Positions 1 through 6,406 of a DNA stretch of 9,203 nt are shown piece by piece. A program made the position numbers and the translations under genes. The stretch lies in contig BEII01000040.1 of assembly GCA_002898935.1 (NCBI GenBank), positions 1-9,203 of the forward strand, written 5' to 3'. The DNA is from a bacterium HR32. GTDB lineage: Bacteria; Sysuimicrobiota; Sysuimicrobiia; Sysuimicrobiales; Sysuimicrobiaceae. Each line of letters starts with the position of its first letter. The first letter of the stretch is position 1. Under the pieces are notes generated by a model, which ran no database searches, was not told the DNA's origin, and saw only the letters and a program-made list of their open reading frames with translations.

Positions 1-726
1 GTACTGTTGGACCTCCTCCACCGTAGACTCCTTCGAGAGCTGCAGCACCCGCTGCCACGAGAGGTGCACGTAGTTGCCGTGGTAGCCGTCGAACCCGTTC
101 TCCGCCTGCAGCTTCCAGTTGCCCGGGTACTCGTAGCGGTGCGGCGGCAGGATCACCTGGATCCGCTCGGAGGGAGATCGGCCGAACCAGTAGTCCACGT
201 ACTTGCGGACCGGCTCCAGGTGCTCCTCCAGGCTGGGTCCGTCTTGCGCCAGGCTGACGAACAGCAGGCCGCGGTAGGAGTCCAGCCGCGCAACGGGCAC
301 CAGGCCGTAGCGGGACCGGTCCAGGTCCTCCGGGTAGCCAGAGGCCTGGGCCATGCCGATGAGGGCCCCGTTGTTGGCGTACACCCAGTTGTGGTAGCGG
401 CACCGGAAGAAGTTGGAGTGTCCGCGCTCTTCGCGGCACACCACCGCGCCCCGGTGGCGGCAGCGGTTGTACAGGGCGTAGATGCGGCCGTCCTCGTGGC
501 GGGTGAGGATGAGGGGCTGGCGGCCCACCAGCACCGTCTTGTAGTCGCCCGGTGCCGGCAGTTCCGACTCGTGCCCCACGTACACCCAGGCGCGTTCGAA
601 CAGACGGCGCATCTCTTCCTCGAAGACCTGGGGGTCGGTGTACACCGACCCGTGGACGCGGAACTCGCGTGGGTCGTCCACCACCAGGTCCGCGTACGAC
701 AGCTGGGACCTCGTGCGCAGTTCCAC
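1..726 (-). CDS. Rieske non-heme iron aromatic ring-hydroxylating dioxygenase, large (alpha) subunit, benzoate/anthranilate type; 3' part missing
   Basis: This is the N-terminal 242 residues of an oxygenase alpha subunit; it runs off the left edge, so roughly 40% of the usual 420-460 residues is missing. Such subunits bind a Rieske [2Fe-2S] cluster and a mononuclear iron and insert both atoms of O2 into an aromatic ring. The Rieske ligands are all visible: C89-x-H91 (in NRCRHRG) and C109-x2-H112 (in CRYHNWVY), 17 residues apart. The mononuclear iron segment begins at WKLQAENGFDGYH, with D213, H216 and H221 in the family spacing (D-x2-H-x4-H). The phrases GRQPLIL, GYPE and GNWKLQAENG are reminiscent of BenA/XylX-type enzymes rather than of the rightward alpha subunit. 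The GTG at 726 was chosen because AGGAGG lies 6 nt upstream. It is divergent from the operon starting at 939. The third iron ligand and the beta subunit would lie beyond position 1. The family is certain; the substrate is not. Confidence 0.93.
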   Translation of the reverse strand, partial: MELRTRSQLSYADLVVDDPREFRVHGSVYTDPQVFEEEMRRLFERAWVYVGHESELPAPGDYKTVLVGRQPLILTRHEDGRIYALYNRCRHRGAVVCREERGHSNFFRCRYHNWVYANNGALIGMAQASGYPEDLDRSRYGLVPVARLDSYRGLLFVSLAQDGPSLEEHLEPVRKYVDYWFGRSPSERIQVILPPHRYEYPGNWKLQAENGFDGYHGNYVHLSWQRVLQLSKESTVEEVQQY

Positions 727-938
727 GGCCTCCCTCCTCGCTGTGGGCCGCCTGCCCGCGGCCCGGCGGGCTTGCGGGAGCGCTCCCCTACCAGGATCCA
801 CGCCCGCGCAGAGCGGAACAAGACCGGTGTTCGGTTATCCTGCACGTGCGCTGCCGTTCACGATTCCGGAACACGCCCCTTTCCCTCTCCGACTGGACCT
901 TCCATAATCGGGCTGAAGTTCGCACGGAGGAGGCGCTG
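727..938. promoter_or_regulatory. Divergent intergenic region between the two oxygenase genes
   Basis: These 212 bp separate the minus-strand alpha subunit (start 726) from the plus-strand operon (start 939) and should hold both promoters. For the rightward operon, CATAAT at 903-908 is a good -10 element, but the matching -35 region (about 880-886, pyrimidine-rich) is poor, so an activator may be needed. For the leftward gene, GATAAC (834-839, complement) is a possible -10 without a convincing -35. Shine-Dalgarno sequences flank both ends: AGGAGG on the minus strand just before 726, and GGAGGAGG at about 926-933 before 939. No regulator gene lies in this gap. The promoter positions are inferred by eye. 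Confidence 0.45.
815..832. promoter_or_regulatory. Inverted repeat, candidate operator for the divergent genes
   Basis: The sequence GGAACAagaccggTGTTC contains a perfect 5-bp inverted repeat (GAACA at 816-820, TGTTC at 828-832) around a 7-bp spacer. A second copy of the half-site CGGAACA (814-820) occurs in the same orientation at 867-873, 53 bp away, which is about five turns of the helix. It overlaps palindrome TTCCGGAA at 864-871. Placement between two divergent catabolic promoters suits a transcription factor site, but a repeat this short can arise by chance in G+C-rich DNA. Confidence 0.3.
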
Positions 939-2159
939 ATGGCGACCGTGCTCCCGCGCGCGTCCGGCGGCCCGCCGGTCTCGCTCCGATGGCCCCCGGA
1001 GGACAACCGCATCCCGCGCGAGATCTTCACAGACCCGGACCTGTTCCGCTGGGAGATGGACGCGGTGTTCACGGGCCCCGTGTGGGTGCTCGTGGGCCAC
1101 GAAGCGGAGATCCCGCAGCCCGGGGACTACAAGACCATCTCCGTGGGCGCGGTCCCCGTGATCGTGGTCCGCGGCGGGGACGGGCAGGTGCGGGTCCTGC
1201 TGAACGCCTGTGCCCACCGGGGTGCGAGGCTCGTGGAGGGCCCGTCCGGCAACGTGCTGCGCGCGGGCTTCCGCTGCATCTACCACATGTGGACCTACGC
1301 GCCGGACGGGACGCTGCAGGGCGTGTCCCTGCCCGAGGACTTCCCCGCGGAGTTCCGCCGGGAAGACTACGGGCTGCCCCGGGCCCGGGTGGCCACCCAC
1401 CGCGGGCTCATCTTCGCCTCCTTCCACGACGAGACGCCGCCCCTTCCCGCCTACCTGGCGGAGCTCACGGAGGGGCTCGACCGGGTGGTGGGCGACGGCC
1501 GGCTCCGCTACCTGGGCTCCGTCAAGGTGGTGTTCCGCACGAACTGGAAGCTGTACGTGGAGAACATCTACGACGGCTACCACGTCACCGCGCTGCACAC
1601 CGGCTTCCAGGTGGTCCGGCTGCGGTCCCACGGGGGGCAGCGACTCGTGCCCAACTACCAGCGGAACGGCCACCTGTGGGGCCAGTCCCGGTCCACCCGG
1701 GTGGACGAGCTGCGGCCGGTCCTGCGGGACATGAGTTTGTTCGAGGTCCGTACCAAGCCCACCACGGACCACAACATGATCGTGGTGTTCCCCTCCGGCG
1801 TGGTCACCGACTACTTTGACACCATCCAACTGCGGTACGTGCTGCCACTGGCGGTGGACCGTACCCTCATCGAGTTCACCTTCTTCGCCCGCTCGGACGA
1901 CCCCGAGGAGGTGGTCCGACACCGGGTTCGGCAAGGCCCTGCGGTCCTGGGCCCCGCGGGCGCCATCACCCTGGAGGACGCGGCAGCCCTGGAACGGGTC
2001 CAGACCAGCTCCGTGGCCCGCGGGGACAACGTGGTGCTCAAGGGTACGCCGAAGCGGTTCCCGCCCTACCGGCACGTGGACGAGGCGCCCATCCGGCACT
2101 TCTACCAGGCGTACCGGCGGTTGCTGGGCGTAGCGGACGGGGCGCCGTCGCAGCCGTGA
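939..2159 (+). CDS. Rieske non-heme iron aromatic ring-hydroxylating oxygenase, large (alpha) subunit, anthranilate/salicylate-hydroxylase-like
   Basis: A complete 406-residue alpha subunit that hydroxylates an aromatic ring using O2 and electrons from an external carrier. The N-terminal Rieske domain has C91-x-H93 (NACAHRG) and C113-x2-H116 (CIYHMWTY). The catalytic domain has D212, H215 and H220 in the segment WKLYVENIYDGYHVTALH, and D347 in GPAGAITLEDAAALERVQ is the expected third, carboxylate iron ligand. All metal ligands are therefore present. Phrases such as WTYAPDGTLQGV and FASFHDETP recall the AndAc (anthranilate 1,2-dioxygenase) and salicylate 5-hydroxylase branch, and the beta subunit next door points the same way. 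The reading frame is open upstream to 552, but the ATG at 939 is preceded by GGAGGAGG at good spacing and starts just before the conserved N-terminus. Its stop overlaps the start of the beta subunit by 4 bp (GTGA), implying translational coupling. The true substrate is not determined; a carboxylated ring is the best guess from the neighbours. Confidence 0.95.
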   Translation: MATVLPRASGGPPVSLRWPPEDNRIPREIFTDPDLFRWEMDAVFTGPVWVLVGHEAEIPQPGDYKTISVGAVPVIVVRGGDGQVRVLLNACAHRGARLVEGPSGNVLRAGFRCIYHMWTYAPDGTLQGVSLPEDFPAEFRREDYGLPRARVATHRGLIFASFHDETPPLPAYLAELTEGLDRVVGDGRLRYLGSVKVVFRTNWKLYVENIYDGYHVTALHTGFQVVRLRSHGGQRLVPNYQRNGHLWGQSRSTRVDELRPVLRDMSLFEVRTKPTTDHNMIVVFPSGVVTDYFDTIQLRYVLPLAVDRTLIEFTFFARSDDPEEVVRHRVRQGPAVLGPAGAITLEDAAALERVQTSSVARGDNVVLKGTPKRFPPYRHVDEAPIRHFYQAYRRLLGVADGAPSQP

Positions 2160-2674
2160 GCGCGCTATCCGACGTGACCTCCCGGGAGCAGGCGGCGCGG
2201 GAGCTGCTGTCCCACTACGTACGGGTGGTGGACGACCCGGAGCGGGTGCACGAGTGGCCGGACCTGTTCGCAGACGAAGCCGAGTACGTGGTGGTGACCC
2301 GGGAGAACCTGGAGCGGGGCCTTCCCGTGGCCGTGATCCGCGACGACTCCAAGGACCGGATCCTCGACCGCGTGACGGTAATCCGGGAGTTCTGGGGGGC
2401 GGGAGGCCGCCTGGAAGACCGGCACTACAACGACGTGCGGCCCCGGCACCTGGTGGGGCCGGTGTGGACCGAGCCTGCGGAGGACGGGTCGGTGTGGGTG
2501 ACCGCCAACTTCGGGGTCTGGCTCACGCCCAGCGCCGACCCCACCCCGCGCCTGCTGGCCCTGGGCGAGTACCGGGACCACGTGGTGTTCACGCCCCAGG
2601 GGCCGCGGTTCCGGTCCAAGTGGGTGATCCTGGACACCGCGGTGCTGCAGGACGTGTTCGTCTACCCCCTGTGA
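2156..2674 (+). CDS. Aromatic ring-hydroxylating oxygenase, small (beta) subunit
   Basis: This 172-residue protein is a typical beta subunit: a cone-shaped NTF2/SnoaL-like fold with no cofactor, which holds the alpha subunits in an alpha3beta3 assembly. Recognisable segments are the N-terminal helix (SREQAARELLSHYVRVVDD), WPDLFADEAEYVVVTRENLERGLPVAVI (about residues 34-61), the following DRV.VIRE, the HYNDVRPRH turn, and a C-terminal strand ending in ILDTAVLQDVFVYPL. The RENLERGLP-VIRDDSKDRILDRV stretch is characteristic of small subunits of AndAd/salicylate 5-hydroxylase type and unlike BenB-type subunits, supporting pairing with the alpha subunit at 939 rather than with the divergent alpha gene. 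It starts with GTG inside the alpha stop codon (4-bp overlap). The family is clear; substrate specificity normally resides in alpha. Confidence 0.92.
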   Translation: MSALSDVTSREQAARELLSHYVRVVDDPERVHEWPDLFADEAEYVVVTRENLERGLPVAVIRDDSKDRILDRVTVIREFWGAGGRLEDRHYNDVRPRHLVGPVWTEPAEDGSVWVTANFGVWLTPSADPTPRLLALGEYRDHVVFTPQGPRFRSKWVILDTAVLQDVFVYPL

Positions 2675-2684
2675 GGAGGGCCGC

Positions 2685-3668
2685 GTGACCACCCTGCGCT
2701 TGAGCCTCGCCTGCGGGCCCTACGACCGGACCGAGGCCCTGCGCACAGGCGTGGTGCGGCCGGAGGGCATCGAACTGGTCTACGTGCCCATCCAGTCGCC
2801 GCCGGAGATCTTCTCCCGCATGGTGACCACCGAGTGCTTCGACGTGTCGGAGATGTCCTGCTCCCTGTACTTCATCCGCCGCAGCCGCGGCGACTTCCCC
2901 TTCGTGGCCCTGCCCGTCTTCCCCTCCCGCATGTTCCGCCACGGGTTCGTGTTCGTGAACCGCGACAGCGGCGTCGAGTCGCCCAAGCACCTGGAGGGCA
3001 AGCGGGTGGGCGTTCCCGAGTACAGCCAGACCGCCGCGGTGTGGATCCGCGGCATCCTCCAGGACGAGTACGGGGTGGACTGGCGGACGTGCCGGTGGTA
3101 CACGGGGGGCGTGAACGGCATTGGCCGGCCCGATGCCCTGGTGGAGTGGCCTAGGCAGCCCCTGGCCATCGAGCGGGTCTACGACCGGACGCTGAACGAC
3201 ATGCTGGTGGCGGGGGAGATCGACGCCCTCATCGGCGCCCGGATCCCCAAGGCGCTGGGCCGCGACCCGCGCGTGGGGCGGCTTTTTCCCGACTACCGAC
3301 CGGTGGAGCAGGACTACTACCGTCGGACAGGGATTTTCCCGATCATGCACACCGTGGTGGTCCGGGAGTCCGTGTACCGGGACCACCCGTGGGTGGTGCA
3401 CAGCCTGTATAAGGCCTTCGTGGCCAGCAAGGCGTGGTGCCTGGAGCAGATGCGGTTCAGCGGCGCCCTGCGCTACACGCTGCCGTGGCTGCACGCGGAG
3501 ATGGAAGAGGCGGAGCGCGTGCTGGGCGCCGACCCGTGGCCGTACGGCCTGGAGCCGAACCGCACCACCCTGGAGACTTTGGGCCGGTACGTGGTGGAGC
3601 AGGGCTTCGTGGACCGGGTGCTCCCCCTGGAGGAGCTGTTCGCGCCGGTGGCGGTGGTCAACGAGTAG
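2685..3668 (+). CDS. 4,5-dihydroxyphthalate decarboxylase-like protein (periplasmic-binding-protein type II fold)
   Basis: A 327-residue protein of the 4,5-dihydroxyphthalate decarboxylase (Pht5/PhtD) family, close to its usual length of about 330. Family landmarks are LSLACGPYDRTEAL near the N-terminus, the region PPEIFSRMVTTECFDVSEMSCS (39-60), MFRHGFVFVN (83-92), VGVPEYSQTAAVWIRGIL (108-125), GIFPIMHTVVVRE (216-228) and a C-terminal GADPWPYGLEPNRTTLETLGRYVVEQG (281-307). The fold is that of ABC-transporter solute-binding proteins, but there is no signal peptide or lipobox and no permease gene nearby, so a cytoplasmic enzyme is more likely. The reference reaction removes CO2 from 4,5-dihydroxyphthalate to give protocatechuate. 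Here it lies between an oxygenase and a catechol-type lower pathway, so decarboxylation of an ortho-dihydroxylated aromatic acid is plausible but inferred. GTG start at 2685 has GAGGAGGG just upstream, 10 nt after the beta-subunit stop. Confidence 0.85.
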   Translation: MTTLRLSLACGPYDRTEALRTGVVRPEGIELVYVPIQSPPEIFSRMVTTECFDVSEMSCSLYFIRRSRGDFPFVALPVFPSRMFRHGFVFVNRDSGVESPKHLEGKRVGVPEYSQTAAVWIRGILQDEYGVDWRTCRWYTGGVNGIGRPDALVEWPRQPLAIERVYDRTLNDMLVAGEIDALIGARIPKALGRDPRVGRLFPDYRPVEQDYYRRTGIFPIMHTVVVRESVYRDHPWVVHSLYKAFVASKAWCLEQMRFSGALRYTLPWLHAEMEEAERVLGADPWPYGLEPNRTTLETLGRYVVEQGFVDRVLPLEELFAPVAVVNE

Positions 3669-3687
3669 CGGGGAGAGGGTGGGCGAG

Positions 3688-4605
3688 ATGGGTGCCGACG
3701 GTCGCGTCAAGGTGGCGATCCTGGGGTCCGGCAACATCGGGACGGACCTCATGTACAAGATCCTCAAGAACCCGGGGCCGATGGAGCTGGTGCTGGTGGC
3801 GGGCATCGACCCGCAGTCCGAGGGTCTGGCCCGGGCGCGGTCCCTGGGGCTGCGGACCAGCGTGGACGGCGTGCAGGCGGTGCTGGAGGACCCCGACATC
3901 CGCATCGTGTTCGACGCCACCAGCGCCAAGGCCCACGTGCGCCACGCGAAGGTCCTGCGGGAGGCGGGCAAGGTGGCGGTGGACCTCACGCCGGCCGCGG
4001 TGGGCCCGTACGTGGTCCCGCCCGTGAATCTGGGCGAGCACCTGGGCGTCCCCAACGTGAACCTGATCACGTGCGGGGGCCAGGCCACCATCCCCCTCGT
4101 GCACGCGGTCCACCGGGTGGCCCCCGTGCGGTACGCGGAAATCGTGTCCACGGTGGCGAGCCGGTCCGCGGGGCCCGGCACCCGCCAGAACATCGACGAG
4201 TTCACCTCCACCACCGCCCGGGGCCTGGAGGCCATCGGCGGCGCGGCCCTGGGCAAAGCCATCATCATCCTCAACCCCGCAGAGCCACCCATCATCATGC
4301 GGAACACCATCTACTGCGTGCCGGAGGACGACGACGCGGACCCCGACCGCATCCGGGAGTCCGTGGAGCGCATGGTGGCCGACGTGCAGCGCTACGTGCC
4401 GGGCTACCGGCTCAAGAACGGTCCACACTTCGACCGCCGAGACACTCCGTGGGGCGAGCGGACCGTGGTGGCCATGCTGTTGGAGATCGAGGGCGCGGGC
4501 GACTACCTGCCCCCGTACGCAGGGAACCTGGACATCATGACCTCCGCGGCCCGCCGGGTGGGCGAACTGATCGCGGAGCACATGCTCACAGGAGCCGTGG
4601 CATGA
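3688..4605 (+). CDS. Acetaldehyde dehydrogenase (acylating), meta-cleavage pathway type
   Basis: This enzyme converts acetaldehyde, CoA and NAD+ to acetyl-CoA, the last step of meta-cleavage pathways, and in this family it forms a channelling complex with the aldolase encoded next. The 305-residue length fits DmpF/BphJ/MhpF. VAILGSGNIGTDLM (9-22) is the Rossmann dinucleotide-binding segment. C129 in NLITCGGQATIPLV is the catalytic cysteine that forms the thioester, equivalent to C132 of DmpF. The later segments GTRQNIDEFTSTT, GKAIIILNPAEPPIIMRNT and YAGNLDIMTSAA are also family hallmarks. A GTG in frame at 3679 is possible, but GGGAGAGGG would abut it. The same purine run is 8 nt from the ATG at 3688, so that start is preferred. 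Its stop overlaps the aldolase start (ATGA), matching the obligate pairing of the two proteins. Confidence 0.95.
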   Translation: MGADGRVKVAILGSGNIGTDLMYKILKNPGPMELVLVAGIDPQSEGLARARSLGLRTSVDGVQAVLEDPDIRIVFDATSAKAHVRHAKVLREAGKVAVDLTPAAVGPYVVPPVNLGEHLGVPNVNLITCGGQATIPLVHAVHRVAPVRYAEIVSTVASRSAGPGTRQNIDEFTSTTARGLEAIGGAALGKAIIILNPAEPPIIMRNTIYCVPEDDDADPDRIRESVERMVADVQRYVPGYRLKNGPHFDRRDTPWGERTVVAMLLEIEGAGDYLPPYAGNLDIMTSAARRVGELIAEHMLTGAVA

Positions 4606-5618
4606 AGCCCCCGCGCGTGACCGACACCACCCTGCGGGACGGGTCCCACGCCTTCCGTCACCGGTTCACCCGGGAGCAGGTGCGGGCGGTGGTGGCGGCC
4701 CTGGACGACGCCGGTATCCCCGTGATCGAGGTGACCCACGGAGATGGTTTGGCCGGGTCGTCCATCCAGTACGGGTTCTCCCAGGTGTCCGACCTGGACC
4801 TGGTGGAGGAGGCGGCGGCCACCGCGCGGCGGGCGCGGATCGCGGTGCTGCTGATCCCGGGGATCGGCACCCGCCACGAGCTGCGGGAGGCGGTGCGGCG
4901 GGGCGCCACCGTGGCGCGCATCGCGACCCAGTGCACGGAGGCGGACATCTCCGAGCAGCACTTCGGCCTCGCCAAGGAACTCGGGATGGAGACGGTGGGG
5001 TTCCTGATGATGGCCCACATGCGGCCCCCTGAGGTCCTGGCGGAGCAGGCCCTCCTCATGGAGTCCTACGGCGCAGACTGCGTGTACGTCACCGACTCCG
5101 CCGGCGCCATGCTTCCCTGGGAGGCCGCCGCCGCGGTGCGGGCGCTGCGGCAGGCGCTGCGGGTCCAGGTGGGCTTCCACGCCCACAACAACCTGGGGCT
5201 CGCCATCGCCAACTGCCTCGCCGCCCTGGAGGCCGGCGCTGACCAGCTCGACGGTTCCCTGCGGGGCTGCGGGGCCGGTGCGGGCAACGCGGCGACGGAG
5301 GTGCTGGCGGCGGTGCTGGACAAGGCCGGGTTGAACCCAGGGCTGGACGTGTTCAAACTCATGGACGCGGCGGAGTTCGTGTTGGCGCCCATGATGCCCT
5401 TCCAGCCCCTCCCGGACCGGGACGCGGTCACCATCGGGTACGCGGGCGCTTACTCCACGTTCTTGCTGCACGCGCGCCGGATCGGGGAGCGCCTCGGGAT
5501 TGACCCGCGGGAGATCCTGGTGGAGTTGGGGCGGCGCAAGGCGGTGGCGGGCCAGGAGGACTGGATCCTGGACGTGGCGCTGGACCTGGTGCGGCAGCGG
5601 GCCGCGGTCGCCTCGTGA
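4602..5618 (+). CDS. 4-hydroxy-2-oxovalerate aldolase, class II pyruvate aldolase
   Basis: This enzyme cleaves 4-hydroxy-2-oxopentanoate to pyruvate and acetaldehyde and passes the toxic aldehyde to the preceding dehydrogenase. The 338-residue length matches DmpG/BphI/MhpE. The N-terminal TIM barrel opens with TDTTLRDGSHAFRH, holding R12, metal ligand D13 and the catalytic-base position H16. GFHAHNNLGLAIANCLAALEAGADQLDGSLRGCGAGAGNA (191-230) supplies metal ligands H193 and H195 and the glycine-rich family signature. The C-terminal DmpG communication domain is present, including GYAGAYSTFLLHARRI with Y284 at the position of the catalytic tyrosine. All key residues are thus retained. The ATG lies within the stop of the acetaldehyde dehydrogenase gene (4-bp overlap), which favours equal synthesis of the two partners. 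A long open frame upstream of 4602 is only an out-of-frame reading of the dehydrogenase gene. Confidence 0.96.
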   Translation: MKPPRVTDTTLRDGSHAFRHRFTREQVRAVVAALDDAGIPVIEVTHGDGLAGSSIQYGFSQVSDLDLVEEAAATARRARIAVLLIPGIGTRHELREAVRRGATVARIATQCTEADISEQHFGLAKELGMETVGFLMMAHMRPPEVLAEQALLMESYGADCVYVTDSAGAMLPWEAAAAVRALRQALRVQVGFHAHNNLGLAIANCLAALEAGADQLDGSLRGCGAGAGNAATEVLAAVLDKAGLNPGLDVFKLMDAAEFVLAPMMPFQPLPDRDAVTIGYAGAYSTFLLHARRIGERLGIDPREILVELGRRKAVAGQEDWILDVALDLVRQRAAVAS

Positions 5619-5664
5619 GCGGGGGGCGGTGCCCGAAGTGCCCACGGGGCCGCACGGAGCGTCT

Positions 5665-6390
5665 GTGACGCTGACCGAACGAGAGCAGGAGCTGTTGCGC
5701 CGGATCCAGGCCGCGCGCTCCGCCGGCACGCCCGTCCCGAGCGCCGGGGTGGAGTTCGACCTGGAGGCGGCCTACCGCGTGCAGGCCTCCGGAGAGACGG
5801 GCCGGGTGCTGCGCGGCTACAAACTGGGGCTGTTGAGCGAGGCAAAGCAGCGGCAGATGGGGATCACCGAGCCCATCTACGGCCGCCTGTACGCCGACAT
5901 GCTGCTCCCTTCCGCAGCCTCCCTCCGCCGCTTCCTGCAGCCGCGGGTCGAACCCGAACTCGCCGTGGTCCTGCGGCGGGACGTGCCGCCGGGATCGCCC
6001 CCGGGCCGCGTGGCCGCCGCGTTCGCAGGCTTCTTCCTGGCCCTGGACGTGCTGGACAGCGTGTGGCAGGACTACCGGTTCACCGCCACGGAGGTCGTGG
6101 CGGACAACGCGAGTGGGGGGGCTTTCGCCCTCGGCGGCGCGCTGCTCCCGGAGGCCGAGCTGCCCGGACAGCTGCGGCTATTCGTGAACGGCGCCCTGCG
6201 GTCGGAGGGGCCCACCGGCGCCCTGGGCGACCTCGGCGTGCGGCTGGCATGGCTCGCGGACCGGGTGGGCGGGCTGCGGGCCGGCCAGGTGGTGCTGCTC
6301 GGCTCGCCGGCGGCGGCGGTGCCCGCCGAAGCGGGTGTGGTGGAGGTGTGGGCGGGGGCCCACACCCTGGCGCTGCGACTCGAAGCGTAA
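5665..6390 (+). CDS. 4-oxalocrotonate (2-oxo-3-hexenedioate) decarboxylase-like protein, hydratase/decarboxylase family
   Basis: This member of the MhpD/XylI hydratase-decarboxylase family has 241 residues from this start. In the oxidative meta-cleavage branch the decarboxylase turns 4-oxalocrotonate (keto form) into 2-oxopent-4-enoate. Visible family features are GYKLGLLSEAKQRQMGITEPIYGRL with lysine K53, PRVEPELAVVL with E96 and E98 (metal site), and WQDYRFTATEVVADNASGGAFALGG (134-158). The motif VVADNAS after a YRF-type segment resembles XylI/DmpH decarboxylases, whereas the gene at 7846 carries the hydratase version. Oddities: the usual VEIIDSR motif reads LDVLDSV, so the third metal-ligand glutamate appears as D128 and the arginine is missing, and the protein is somewhat short. 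GTG at 5665 is chosen because GGAG is 5 nt upstream; GTGs at 5629 or 5638 are in frame and would lengthen it by 12 or 9 residues. The 46-nt gap after the aldolase is the largest in the operon. Family is sure, exact activity less so. Confidence 0.82.
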   Translation: MTLTEREQELLRRIQAARSAGTPVPSAGVEFDLEAAYRVQASGETGRVLRGYKLGLLSEAKQRQMGITEPIYGRLYADMLLPSAASLRRFLQPRVEPELAVVLRRDVPPGSPPGRVAAAFAGFFLALDVLDSVWQDYRFTATEVVADNASGGAFALGGALLPEAELPGQLRLFVNGALRSEGPTGALGDLGVRLAWLADRVGGLRAGQVVLLGSPAAAVPAEAGVVEVWAGAHTLALRLEA

Positions 6391-6406
6391 CAGGGAGGGA
6401 GAAACG

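Noticed and set aside
552..938. A 129-residue N-terminal extension of the rightward alpha subunit
   Set aside because: The extension has no homology-like features, overlaps the divergent gene, and the ATG at 939 has a strong Shine-Dalgarno sequence and gives the normal family length.
7..939. A 310-codon plus-strand frame at the left edge
   Set aside because: It is antisense to the minus-strand Rieske alpha gene, whose cluster and iron ligands are intact; its own translation resembles no protein family.
858..2099. A 413-codon open frame on the minus strand opposite the Rieske alpha subunit
   Set aside because: It is antisense to a gene with all catalytic motifs, and its translation is rich in H, R, G, P and V without any recognisable domain, as expected from high-G+C complementary strands.
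2685..3668. Reading this gene as an ABC transporter solute-binding protein
   Set aside because: The fold is shared, but there is no signal peptide, lipobox or permease gene, and the segment wording follows the dihydroxyphthalate decarboxylase family.
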